64,000 nt of DNA. Source: Calothrix parasitica NIES-267. Its GTDB lineage: Bacteria; Cyanobacteriota; Cyanobacteriia; Cyanobacteriales; Nostocaceae. The stretch lies in contig NZ_AP018227.1 of the NCBI RefSeq assembly GCF_002368095.1, positions 7,146,123-7,210,122 of the forward strand. The letters are read 5' to 3'. Position numbers and translations under genes: made by a program. Below are positions 55,101-63,943 of this stretch, one piece after another (within the stretch, counting starts at the first letter, position 1; each line of letters starts with the position of its first letter). Under the pieces are notes generated by a model. That model was not told the origin of the DNA. It did no database searches and saw only the letters and a list, made by a program, of their open reading frames with translations.

Positions 55101-56395
55101 TGACAACTGATTTTAAAAGGTTTTTTATAATAAGTAAAAAATATTTTTACAATTTAAAATCATATATTTTGTAGTATTGACATTGCTCTTAACCCTTTTT
55201 GATAAAAAGGAAGTTTATGACGATTAATATTCATCATATCTTGAAGAATATCCATTAAAAATTCCCAAGCAATTACCCATAAATCACCATAAATACCGAG
55301 CCAAAAATTACTATGTCTTCGTGATGAACGTTTGGCTTCATCTAGTCTAGAGATATATTTTTGAATCCCGTTGTTTTTTATTAATTGACCTTTCAAAGCT
55401 GACATTGTGTAAGCTATAGCAATAAGTAAAATCAAGTTAGTTAAACGGTGATTATTAGCCTTAGTTCCTTCCAAATTATAACCGCCAGTTTTGCAATCTT
55501 TAAACATTGCTTCGATACCCATGCGATAACGGTAAGTTTTTATAACTTCTTCAAAATCTTCTAAATTTGTTAGTAAAAACCAAGGTTCTTTTTCTGTTTT
55601 TTGGTTATATTTTCTCTTCCAATATGCTGCTAAATTAAAACGACCAAATCCTTTATTTTTAGTCATATAAATATTGGAGAATAAAACTTTAGTTCCTGGT
55701 CTTACTCCTAATTCCGCTAGTTTTTGATATTCTCCTTTATGCTTTTTTAAATGCGTAGTCTGCTTTTGACGAAAGATAAAATATATTTTTCGAGGTAGTT
55801 TTTGAATTTTTAACCAATAAGATAGTTCTATACCCCGGAAGGTTCTATCTCCTAAAAATACTAATTCATAGTTTTTAAATAGACGCAAAACTGGTCTAAT
55901 AATAGCTTGCTGTTCTCTTAAATTGGTGCTACCATCTTTTTCTAAAAGTTTCCAATATATTGGTATAGCTCTTTTTTTATAAATTACAGCTATAACTAAA
56001 ACATTATTCTCTTTCCATTGAGTTCTATCTAAAGTTATAATTAAACGGCTTTTCGATTTAAATTCTTTTTGAATAATTTGTTCAACTATTGGGAACCAAA
56101 ACAAAGGTAAACTAAAGCTAAATAAAATTAAGAACCTTTGAATATGTCTTCGACGACTTTCATATTTTATCGGTAAAGGGAAGCAAGCGGCTAGCCTTTC
56201 TATCTTTACAGTTTTTTGAACTGTAAGCAACCAAATTAAGATTTCTAACGTTTTATATTGAGCTTTTGTCAATGATTGTTTAAAATGTGATTCATACAAT
56301 GTTATTATTTTCATTTATCGGTGCAACTTTCGCTCATTTTGACCGATATTTTTTTACCACAAAATTATCTCTTATCAAAAATAAATCAATTGACA
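55101..56395 (-). mobile_element. IS4-like insertion sequence
   Basis: About 1.3 kb around one transposase gene. Proposed ends: TGACAACTGATTT (55101) and, inverted, AAATCAATTGACA (56383-56395); 11 of 13 bases pair as inverted repeats. No convincing target duplication is seen, so the boundaries are tentative. The transposase is intact. Confidence 0.6.
55160..56314 (-). CDS. IS4-family transposase
   Basis: 384 residues, RNase-H-fold DDE transposase. Acidic triad visible: first Asp in 'LIITLDRTQWKENNVLV', second Asp in 'ELVFLGDRTFRGIELSYW', and the IS4 Y-R-x3-E-x6-K signature 'YRYRMGIEAMFKDCK' with the third acidic Glu. The rest (helical N-terminus, C-terminal 'HRLTNLILLIAIAYTMSAL') fits cyanobacterial IS4 members. 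Full length with no frameshift, so probably still able to act. It lies between a CHAT-CHASE2 gene and a decarboxylase gene. Confidence 0.93.
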   Translation of the reverse strand: MKIITLYESHFKQSLTKAQYKTLEILIWLLTVQKTVKIERLAACFPLPIKYESRRRHIQRFLILFSFSLPLFWFPIVEQIIQKEFKSKSRLIITLDRTQWKENNVLVIAVIYKKRAIPIYWKLLEKDGSTNLREQQAIIRPVLRLFKNYELVFLGDRTFRGIELSYWLKIQKLPRKIYFIFRQKQTTHLKKHKGEYQKLAELGVRPGTKVLFSNIYMTKNKGFGRFNLAAYWKRKYNQKTEKEPWFLLTNLEDFEEVIKTYRYRMGIEAMFKDCKTGGYNLEGTKANNHRLTNLILLIAIAYTMSALKGQLIKNNGIQKYISRLDEAKRSSRRHSNFWLGIYGDLWVIAWEFLMDILQDMMNINRHKLPFYQKGLRAMSILQNI

Positions 56396-56412
56396 GTTAG
56401 ATGTGTTGAGTC

Positions 56413-56451
56413 GGAGCGGTGGGTGGTCGCAAAGCGACCACCCATCACTCC
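56413..56451. repeat. Palindrome around GGGTGGTCGC-AAA-GCGACCACCC
   Basis: Perfect 10-bp arms (56421-56430, 56434-56443) extended with mismatches to GGAGCGG/... CTCC. A second small inverted repeat CGGGGTG/CACCCCG lies at about 56528-56545. Confidence 0.75.
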
Positions 56452-56624
56452 ACACTAGAATGATTATCATTCTTATTCAATTTGTTTATAAGGTTTTAAG
56501 CTAAAAACATCGAATTGACAAAGGTTTCGGGGTGCTTGTCACCCCGTGAAGGGAATTGGTTTTGACAAGAAGCATTCCCTTCATTTTTATGGATGAAAAG
56601 ATAATTATAAGTCCCACAATGCAA

Positions 56625-56681
56625 GGGGATTTAGGGGGCTAGTAAATATGAGAAAAATAAATTCATATTTCAATATTGCTA
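56625..56681 (-). repeat. 57-bp dispersed repeat, copy B
   Basis: Inverted copy of 11094-11150 (GGGGATTTAGGGGGCTAG ... ATATTGCTA). The remainder of the gap to 56911 is non-coding. Confidence 0.85.
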
Positions 56682-56911
56682 ACGGCTGCGCGCTTCAGCA
56701 AGCCCTAATTCTTTTATTCAGTAAGCTGTTAATTACTAGCTATAATTTTGCGAAGCAACTTAAATGTTTGCTTACCCGATTTTAATAAATCCTAAGCTGG
56801 ACAGAAGAATATTTAAAAGTGAATCGCGGCTAGTCACCTATTTTTCGCCGCCTGTAGGATATCATATCATCAAACTGCATTATTACACCTTTAACCTTTG
56901 ACTTAATATTG

Positions 56912-58369
56912 ATGAATCAAAGCCAAACCCCTTTACTTGATGCAATAATATCCAATGCAAAACGTCCCCACGCTGCTTTCTACACTCCCGGACACAAACA
57001 AGGAAAAGGAATTTCATCTAAACTAATAAACTATTTCGGTAAATCTATATTTACAGCCGATTTAACCGAATTAGCCGAATTAGATTGTCTTTTCGCTGCT
57101 GAAGGTGTTATCAAACAAGCTCAACAACTCGCGGCTGATGCTTTCGGTGCTTCCCAAACTTGGTTTTTAGTTAATGGTTCCACTTGCGGAATAGAAGCAG
57201 CAATTCTCGCAACCTGTAACAATAACGATAAAATCATTCTTCCTCGCAACATCCACTCTTCTGTCATTTCGGGTTTAATCCTTTCCGGTGCGATACCAAT
57301 TTTTATTAATCCCGAATACGATACCAATTTAAACATCGCTCACAGCATTACCGTCGAAAGTTTATCAAAAGCTTTACGAAAGCATCCCGATGCAAAAGCT
57401 GTGATGATGGTTTACCCAACTTATTACGGTGTATGTGGAGATATCAAAACTATTGCGGAACAAACGAGTAAATACGATATTCCTTTAATAGTTGATGAAG
57501 CTCACGGTTCCCATTTTGCTTTTCATCCCGAATTACCTGTCTCAGCATTATCAGCGGGAGCCGATTTAACCGTTCAATCAATCCATAAAACCCTCGGTGC
57601 TATGACTCAAGCTTCAATGCTCCACATCCAGGGTGAAAGAATTAATATTAATCGTCTCAATAAAGCACTACAGCTTACTCAGTCAACAAGTCCCAGCTAT
57701 TTACTACTCGCTTCCCTAGATGCAGCAAGACATCAAATTGCAATCCACGGTCAAGAATTACTTACCCAGACCTTACAACTAGCAACCCAAGCTAGAAATC
57801 AAATCAATCAAATCCCCGGATTATCAACTTTATCTTTTTCCCCTTGTCCCCTCCTCTCCCTAGACAACACACGCTTAACCGCAATAGTTTCCGAACTGGG
57901 AATAACAGGGTTTGAAGCAGAAGAAATTTTAGACGAGAAATTTAATATAACTCCCGAATTCGCTGATACAAAAACCGTCACATTTATCATCAGCTTGGGA
58001 AATACTGCATCGGACATAGAACTTTTGGTTAAAGCTTTCAAAACCCTAGCGCTAGAGTTTAGAAAACCCCTTCTTGAAATTAAGAAGAGGTCGTTATCAA
58101 GTATTCCAGAATCAAATACTTTTCATTTATCACCCCGTCAAGCATTTTTTAGCTCCACCGAAACCGTACCCATCCAAGAAGCAATTAATCGCATCAGTGC
58201 TGAAACCGTTTGTCCCTATCCCCCAGGAATTCCTTTATTAATCCCCGGAGAAAAAATAAGTTCCACAACTGTGGAACATTTATTGAACGTGAAAGCGATG
58301 GGAGGGTTTATCAGTAATTGTGCTGATAGTAATTTGTGTACTTTAGAAGTGGTAATTGGTAATGGGTAA
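56912..58369 (+). CDS. Orn/Lys/Arg decarboxylase family, PLP-dependent
   Basis: 485 residues, group III (fold-I, major domain) decarboxylase: 'FYTPGHKQGKGISSKLINYF' near 25, 'GASQTWFLVNGSTCGIEAAI' near 80 (PLP phosphate site), 'IVDEAHGSHFAF' (Asp/His contacting PLP), and the Schiff-base Lys in 'VQSIHKTLGAMTQASML'. It makes a polyamine precursor such as cadaverine, putrescine or agmatine; the substrate cannot be read from sequence. The C-terminus 'VCPYPPGIPLLIPGEKI' is conserved, but the last residues 'VVIGNG' and the stop come from the GGTAATTGGTAATGGG repeat. Start ATG 56912 (TTG 56909). Confidence 0.9.
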   Translation: MNQSQTPLLDAIISNAKRPHAAFYTPGHKQGKGISSKLINYFGKSIFTADLTELAELDCLFAAEGVIKQAQQLAADAFGASQTWFLVNGSTCGIEAAILATCNNNDKIILPRNIHSSVISGLILSGAIPIFINPEYDTNLNIAHSITVESLSKALRKHPDAKAVMMVYPTYYGVCGDIKTIAEQTSKYDIPLIVDEAHGSHFAFHPELPVSALSAGADLTVQSIHKTLGAMTQASMLHIQGERININRLNKALQLTQSTSPSYLLLASLDAARHQIAIHGQELLTQTLQLATQARNQINQIPGLSTLSFSPCPLLSLDNTRLTAIVSELGITGFEAEEILDEKFNITPEFADTKTVTFIISLGNTASDIELLVKAFKTLALEFRKPLLEIKKRSLSSIPESNTFHLSPRQAFFSSTETVPIQEAINRISAETVCPYPPGIPLLIPGEKISSTTVEHLLNVKAMGGFISNCADSNLCTLEVVIGNG

Positions 58370-58440
58370 TAAGAGTGAGGGGGGAGAGGGGGTAGAGGGG
58401 GAAGAGGGGGAGACAAGGAGAGGGGGAGACAAGGAGAAAG
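58354..58440. repeat. Repeats: GGTAATT/GGTAATG then G-rich GGGGAGACAAGGAGA units
   Basis: The first units end the decarboxylase gene; the following GGGGGAGAC/AAGGAGAG units are the same family as the HypF tail repeat (3418-3484). CCTTTGA units at 58598-58628 close the gap before the 110-bp element. Confidence 0.88.
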
Positions 58441-58634
58441 ATAATTAATTACTAACTTACGTGTTATGTGAATTAAGCGCTCAAACGACTATTATTAGGT
58501 TGATAAATTAAAAATAGAAGTTTAAGCGGACTTCAAAAATCTTGCTCTACAAGGGATATTTTTAATTCACATTAGGCGTAACTCACTACTTATTACTCCT
58601 AACCTTTGACCTTTGACCTTTGACCTATTCTTAC

Positions 58635-58744
58635 ATCTTGCACCAGTTTCAGAAACCCGGTTTCTTTATAATTTCAAAACGAGATATTCATGCTTTCACG
58701 ACTTATTCCGGGTTTCTTTTGGCTGATCGAGAATGGTGCAAGAT
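58635..58744 (+). mobile_element. 110-bp repeat element with ATCTTGCACCA ends, copy B
   Basis: Same length and nearly same sequence as 22999-23108, inverted. It begins ATCTTGCACCAG and ends TGGTGCAAGAT. Inserted only ten bases after the stop codon of the convergent secreted-protein gene. Confidence 0.9.
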
Positions 58745-58754
58745 ATCAGTATTT

Positions 58755-59339
58755 CTACCTTCTCAAAACAACTTGAAAGGAATTCAAATATCCTCGAATG
58801 CTTTTACCGAGGTATTTTTCTTGCTCTTTAGTAGTAATTACCATTGCTTGATATAAACGTCCTTCGGCGAAAAACATGCGGTTTCTGGTGATTTTTCCGG
58901 CTGAGTTGACGTATTTAAATTCTTTTCCAGGTTGATTGTTGTAACTCCGAATGTTTTTCTGACTGATTAATCTGGATTTGGTGGTTTTTAATGCCATATC
59001 CCGTGCATTGTCTAATACTGCTTGGGGATTGGCGAGTTTACCGTAACTATGAGGAAAATCGTTGTAAGCGACAACGTAAGCTACCTGTTGTTTGGGAGGT
59101 TTGGCAAGGAATATATTTAAATTAATTTCCCCCATGAAGGTTTTTTTGGTTTCACTCATGGATTTGGGTGTTCCTGGCATTAATACTTTGAAACTGCCAT
59201 CGGGAGAATTAAATACTCCCCATTTTGACTTTTTGGCTGCTTGTGCTGTAGCTGTTTGCTGTTGGTTAACTTCTACTGCTGCAAAGCTGCTGAATACCAA
59301 ACCGGCGGCGATTAGGGGTAATAAAGCTTTTTTTGTCAT
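58755..59339 (-). CDS. Secreted protein of unknown function
   Basis: 194 residues with signal peptide 'MTKKALLPLIAAGLVFSSFA', cleavage likely near 'TATAQA' (33). The mature part is a single alpha/beta domain: 'SPDGSFKVLMPGTPKSMSET', 'QQVAYVVAYNDFPHSYGKLA', 'RNRMFFAEGRLYQAMVITTK'. Similar periplasmic proteins are common in cyanobacteria, with unknown function. It is upstream-adjacent to glucokinase in opposite order (both minus strand), about 50 bp apart. Neither catalytic nor metal motifs are seen. Confidence 0.82.
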   Translation of the reverse strand: MTKKALLPLIAAGLVFSSFAAVEVNQQQTATAQAAKKSKWGVFNSPDGSFKVLMPGTPKSMSETKKTFMGEINLNIFLAKPPKQQVAYVVAYNDFPHSYGKLANPQAVLDNARDMALKTTKSRLISQKNIRSYNNQPGKEFKYVNSAGKITRNRMFFAEGRLYQAMVITTKEQEKYLGKSIRGYLNSFQVVLRR

Positions 59340-59387
59340 AGTTGTTGCTTAAGAAGATGCTGATATTACTTATTTTGCGAGCTTCTG

Positions 59388-60413
59388 TTATAACCTAGAA
59401 GCGCTAATAGCAGCACCTATTAAACCAACTTGCGAGTTAAGAATTACATGTACGGGTATGTCTTCCAAAATGCTTCGCATTCTGCCTTTACTACTGAAAT
59501 TCAGCAAAAAGTTGCCGTTTTCAATTAAGGGAAGTATTTTCGGTGCAATTCCTCCAGCAAGGTACAATCCACCATATGGTAATAGTTTTAACGATAAGTT
59601 ACCCGCTTCCGCTCCGTATGCATCTACGAACATTTGCATCGTCTGCTCGGAAAGGCGATCGCTCTTTTTGACTGCGGCTGTACCGATTGCTGCACCAGGG
59701 TCTACGCTTTTTTCTTTCCCAGCTTCTCTTTCCCAGGTTGTAACGACTTGAGCAATTTCTGGGGATTCCGGAGCGATTTTTCTATCTCGTAAAAACTCAT
59801 AAATTGATACGATACCCATCCCGGAAACTACTCGCTCTACCGAAACTCTTTGAATATCATGTTTATCCAACAGATATTTTAAAAGTTGAAATTCCAATTC
59901 GGTACGAGGAGCAAAATCGGAATGTCCCCCTTCTGAAGGAAAAATCTGGTACATATCCCCAGTTTTAATCAAAAATCCCTGTCCCAAACCAGTACCAGCA
60001 CCAATAATACCAATCGGTGCTTCTAGATTTTGCTTACCTTCTTGCAAAGTTAATATATCTTTCTTTTCCAGACCCAAAATACCGAAACCAACTGCAGCAA
60101 AATCGTTGATTAAAGTAACGTGAGCAATACCCAACTGCTCTTGTAAACGCGAACTATCAAGAAACCAAGCCAAATTAGTTAACTTCGCAGTATTATTCAC
60201 CACCGGGCCAGCTATAGCAAAACAAGCCTTTTGAGGAATCTCCTTCGTCTTTGCTGCTGCTAAAAACTGTTGCACTATCGGAACTAAGTCGGGAAAATCC
60301 TTACTAGGATAACGTTCCTCATACAAAGTCTTTAGTTTAGGCTTTTCTGAAGCTTCAACCAAACGTAAAATAGTCTTCGTACCACCGATATCTCCGGCTA
60401 ATAGTAATGTCAT
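59388..60413 (-). CDS. glk: Glucokinase
   Basis: 341 residues, bacterial GlcK (ROK-independent) family: phosphate-1 motif 'LLAGDIGGTKTILRLVEASE' (3-22), 'ACFAIAGPVVNN', catalytic Asp in 'VTLINDFAAVGFGI', glucose/ATP site 'IGAGTGLGQGFLI', 'PSEGGHSDFAPRTELEFQLL', and C-terminal 'GGLYLAGGIAPKIL' (phosphate-2). It phosphorylates glucose to glucose-6-phosphate, feeding glycolysis and the oxidative pentose phosphate pathway. Length typical. Confidence 0.95.
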   Translation of the reverse strand: MTLLLAGDIGGTKTILRLVEASEKPKLKTLYEERYPSKDFPDLVPIVQQFLAAAKTKEIPQKACFAIAGPVVNNTAKLTNLAWFLDSSRLQEQLGIAHVTLINDFAAVGFGILGLEKKDILTLQEGKQNLEAPIGIIGAGTGLGQGFLIKTGDMYQIFPSEGGHSDFAPRTELEFQLLKYLLDKHDIQRVSVERVVSGMGIVSIYEFLRDRKIAPESPEIAQVVTTWEREAGKEKSVDPGAAIGTAAVKKSDRLSEQTMQMFVDAYGAEAGNLSLKLLPYGGLYLAGGIAPKILPLIENGNFLLNFSSKGRMRSILEDIPVHVILNSQVGLIGAAISASRL

Positions 60414-60811
60414 AGTAGTTATTAGTTGTTAGTGGTTAGTTGTTAGTAATTCGATTGTGGCTAGGAATACATTATGCTCGGCTTCCTTCATACAAAAGGT
60501 AGAAGCTCGAATAAATATGTTAAAAGCATAGCTTCGCTGTAACCAGAAAATTGTTTATTATTTTTCATATCTTGCACCCCACGCTCAAAAACAAAGTCTC
60601 AAAAATCAGACTAGGCAAGGGTTTTACTGCATTTTTATGTAGTCTGTGTCTCAGCCTCGGATTTTGATTTCTCTGCGAGAAAGCCTCCGGCTTACAAGGC
60701 GAAAACTTGGGCTTAATTACAATGTTGCTGTTCGGTCAGTTATTTCTAACTCCTCACTTTTAACTCCTAACTTTCTACCACTAACTTTCTACCACTAACA
60801 ACCAACAATTA
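60414..60811. other. Intergenic region with short repeats
   Basis: No gene. TTAGTTGTTAGTGGTTAG units at 60420-60450, a stretch ACTCTGCGAGAAAGC-like (60674-60690) shared with the palindromic element at 61599, and CTTTCTACCACTAA units at 60770-60800. Confidence 0.5.
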
Positions 60812-61459
60812 TTAATTAAACCTGACTACTTGTTCAACTTCTGTCAAATGAGAAGTATCTCCACTCAACTCCAATAACCATTCTGGGTCTTGACGAACAA
60901 TTTTCACTAAGCTACATAAGGTCGCTTTGACTTTTTCTACAGCTAAATCACCGACAAACCCCATTGCTGCACCTAATACAGATGCACCATGAGCGACTAG
61001 TAAAATATTTTCTGGGGAATATTCTCTAGCCAAACATCTTGCAGTTTGTGCGGAGCGTTGACGCATTTTTTGGCGGGTTTCGGGATAATTGACTGCTATT
61101 TGTGGAGTGTAGCTAACGTCAATATAAGGATATATTTCTAATAATTCTTCAATTGAATGTCTTTCTGGTTCTTCGGTCATCCAATCGGGATTCAACCATT
61201 CACTCAATCCCGTTTCTAATTTAATTGGTAAATCGAGAACCGATGCGACTGCTGTTGCTGTTTGTACGGTACGCAAAAATGGTGAAGCAAAAATGTGGTG
61301 AATTTCTTCGTGTTTGAGACGGTTTGCTAACTGTTGCGCTTGTACCATACCATCATCTGATAGCGGTGGGTCATAACGTCTTTCGGCTGTTAAAAACCAG
61401 TCAGGGTTTACAAAGTCGAGACGATTAGCGTGTCTTGCTATCCAGATATTTTGAGACAT
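60812..61459 (-). CDS. Histidine phosphatase (phosphoglycerate-mutase-like) family protein
   Basis: 215 residues. N-terminal 'IWIARHANRLDFVN' contains the RH phosphorylated-His motif (R9 H10; the usual Gly of RHG is Ala), 'YDPPLSDDGMVQAQQLANRL' follows, then 'IFASPFLRTVQTATAVASVL' (second Arg), 'SEWLNPDW' and the second His in 'ILLVAHGASVLGAAMGFVGD'. A cyanobacterial/plant-like branch of the family; the substrate is unknown. Stand-alone gene. Confidence 0.88.
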   Translation of the reverse strand: MSQNIWIARHANRLDFVNPDWFLTAERRYDPPLSDDGMVQAQQLANRLKHEEIHHIFASPFLRTVQTATAVASVLDLPIKLETGLSEWLNPDWMTEEPERHSIEELLEIYPYIDVSYTPQIAVNYPETRQKMRQRSAQTARCLAREYSPENILLVAHGASVLGAAMGFVGDLAVEKVKATLCSLVKIVRQDPEWLLELSGDTSHLTEVEQVVRFN

Positions 61460-61558
61460 TGAGATAAAAGCTGAAATTCATGCAGAATAAATATTATCGC
61501 ATCAATGGTAGTAGTTTATATAGATACTCCCGTGATGTTCTAAGATTACCTAAATTTC

Positions 61559-61668
61559 GTAGGCTGGGTTGAAGGACGAAACCCAGGGTTATGTTGGATT
61601 ACTCTGCGAGAAAGCTCCGCTTACACTTCGTATTGCTTCGCAAAGCTGACGCTAGCAACCCAACCTAC
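61559..61668. mobile_element. 110-bp MITE-like palindromic element (GTAGGCTGGGTTG ends)
   Basis: GTAGGCTGGGTTG (61559-61571) and CAACCCAACCTAC (61656-61668) are imperfect inverted ends; an internal AACCCAG/GGTTATGTT and CTCTGCGAGAAAGC stretch is non-coding. The GTAGG-TGGGTTG type is common in Nostocales. Confidence 0.78.
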
Positions 61669-62337
61669 CTTATACGTAATCTTCTACCGGGAAGGGAGTA
61701 GGGAGAATTGGATGCTCTGGGTAAATAGTACTAATAAACTTAGTCAAGATGAATTGATTAATATTGCTAATAGTATAAATTAGCATCAAAATTAGCTCAT
61801 CTCATATTTAATGTAAAAAGTCAAAAATCAAAGGAAATAATTTTTTGAAATCTTATTTTTATAAAAATAATCCTTTCAATATATTGACAATATTCTTCTT
61901 TTATTAATAAAACTCCTCATATTAAATTAACTTGATTTAAATCAGAAGTAAAGAATTTTAATAGCTTAATTCGACAAATAAATATATCAAGATATTGCTA
62001 TATTTGAATATTTTAAAATATATTACTCTCATTTAAACAAATATTAAGAAATATTTTTATTCACAATTGATTCTGTTACAAATTGAAGTCAACTGATATA
62101 TTTGGTAATAATCATTAGCCTTAATAGAATTAGGAGGTTGCAGTTAGATTAATGAAATAATTAAATCTGTAATCTTCGGGTCTAATAGGAATTTATTTTA
62201 GTGTTAATACTTCAGTCTAATTGCTAAAATAGTTGAATCTATATAACTTACCGATACATACTAAAGTCGAGAAAATTAAATAAGTAAAAGGGATATTGTT
62301 TAATGTTCTCTATTAATTAAATCAAAGGCAATTGTAA
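61669..62337. other. Long AT-rich leader upstream of antiporter gene
   Basis: About 670 bp with no gene, very AT-rich (runs such as TATTTGAATATTTTAAAATA). Promoter and 5' leader of the antiporter are probably here; no riboswitch structure is recognised. Confidence 0.4.
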
Positions 62338-63786
62338 ATGCTTGGTGCAATTTTAACTGCAAACAGTTTGGAGCTAAATGTAGATTTATCTATCACCTCC
62401 CTGTTTTACCAGCTACCTAATTTGTTATTAGCTTTATCTGATTCTGGAGGAGAAGAAAAAGCAACTATTGCTGCTTTGGTCGGAACTGCGGGAATTATTT
62501 TTCTTTTCAGCGTAATTCTAGGAGAAATCTGTGTCCGGCTGAAATTACCGACTGTTTTAGGTGATTTAGTTGCGGGAATGTTGCTCGGTGGTTCTGTGTT
62601 GGGATTTATAGTCTTTTCCTCAGAGGGAATAGAAGTTAACAGTGCTTTACTCAGCGGTTTGGAATTTGTGACTGGTGCATCTTCCGCAGTTGTGGAACAA
62701 GCTTATCGATTCCAGATGAAGGATTTTCTCGATGCAAGTGCCAATATCGGACTGTTAGCTCTTTTATTTACTACAGGTTTGGAGTCTGACCTCAAGGAAC
62801 TAATTAGGGTCGGTACTCAAGCTACAACTGTTGCAATTACGGGTGTAGCTGTTCCATTTGTATTAGGGACTGTTGTATTAATCCAATTTTTTGGGGTTGC
62901 AACTATACCAGCTTTATTTGCAGGTGCGGCTCTAACTGCAACAAGTATTGGAATTACAGCTAAAGTCCTGCAAGATATTGGTAGACTTAATTCTGAAGAA
63001 GGTCAGATAATTCTCGGAGCGGCAATTTTAGACGATATTCTCGGTATTATAGTCCTAGCAGTTGTACTGAGTTTGATACAGACAGGGGAAATAGAAATCA
63101 CCAATATTATCTATTTACTTACCAGTGCTAGTTTATTCGTGTTGGGTGCAGTCTTTTTAACAAAAGTTTTTGGCTCTGTTTTTGTTTCCCTAATTAATAA
63201 CATCAAGAATCCAGCAGCATTGATGCTGTTAGCGATAATATTTCTGAATTCCTGCGCTTTACTCGCAACTGCTATCGGTTTAGAAGCTATTTTAGGAGCA
63301 TTTGCAGCAGGTTTAGTTTTAGGAGAAACAGAATTTCAAGAGAAATTACAAAGTTTATTCGAGCCGTTCATATTCGTTTACACAACAATATTTTTCGTGA
63401 CCATCGGCGCAAAAGTCGATTTAAGCGTCCTTAATCCCACAATAGCAGCCAATCAAAAAGGCTTGATAATAGCAGCCTGTTTAATTGTTATAGCTATCCT
63501 TGGTAAAATCATCGCTGGTTTTGCAGTGTTTACAGATAAACCGATAAACAGATTGGCTATTGGTACCGGAATGATTCCTAGAGGTGAAGTTGGATTAGTC
63601 TTTGCTGGTTTGGGTGCTACAACCGGAGCTTTATCAAATTCCTTAGATGCAGCAATAATTATCATGGTCATCGTCACAACTTTAATTGCACCAATCATGC
63701 TCAGATTTGTATTTCCCAGTTCTGAAACAGAAGATAGTGAAGAAGCTGTTGATAGAGATTGCGTCCCAGTTTCCAAATTTAATTAA
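62338..63786 (+). CDS. CPA2-type cation:proton antiporter
   Basis: 482 residues with about 12 membrane segments. Typical motifs: 'GDLVAGMLLGGSVLGF' (near 77), 'LALLFTTGLESDLKELIRVG' (near 140; TGLE Glu), 'FAGAALTATSIGITAKVLQD', 'GAAILDDILGIIVLAVVLS' (the conserved DD region carrying ion-binding Asp), 'AFAAGLVLGE', 'GTGMIPRGEVGLVFAGLGA'. Family of Kef/NhaS-type Na+(K+)/H+ exchangers of cyanobacteria; it resembles NhaS3-like proteins, but no C-terminal TrkA-N domain follows. The C-terminus is acidic ('SSETEDSEEAVDRD'). Confidence 0.92.
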   Translation: MLGAILTANSLELNVDLSITSLFYQLPNLLLALSDSGGEEKATIAALVGTAGIIFLFSVILGEICVRLKLPTVLGDLVAGMLLGGSVLGFIVFSSEGIEVNSALLSGLEFVTGASSAVVEQAYRFQMKDFLDASANIGLLALLFTTGLESDLKELIRVGTQATTVAITGVAVPFVLGTVVLIQFFGVATIPALFAGAALTATSIGITAKVLQDIGRLNSEEGQIILGAAILDDILGIIVLAVVLSLIQTGEIEITNIIYLLTSASLFVLGAVFLTKVFGSVFVSLINNIKNPAALMLLAIIFLNSCALLATAIGLEAILGAFAAGLVLGETEFQEKLQSLFEPFIFVYTTIFFVTIGAKVDLSVLNPTIAANQKGLIIAACLIVIAILGKIIAGFAVFTDKPINRLAIGTGMIPRGEVGLVFAGLGATTGALSNSLDAAIIIMVIVTTLIAPIMLRFVFPSSETEDSEEAVDRDCVPVSKFN

Positions 63787-63794
63787 GACAAAGC

Positions 63795-63932
63795 AATAGG
63801 GAATAGGGAATTGGGAAGAAGTTAATAAATTAATTTTTTACTCCTTACTCATTACTCATTACCCATTACTCATTACCCATTACCCATTACCAATTACCAA
63901 TTACCACTCAGCTATTACATTTAAATCCAAAA
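63795..63932. repeat. STRR block (TAGGGAA, TTACTCA, CAATTAC)
   Basis: Heptamers TACTCAT/TACCCAT and CCAATTA fill most of the space before the last gene. Confidence 0.88.
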
Positions 63933-63943
63933 TCCAAAATCGC

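Noticed and set aside
58620-58856. 78-codon plus-strand frame
   Set aside because: Second copy of the 110-bp element; it overlaps the real secreted-protein gene on the minus strand.
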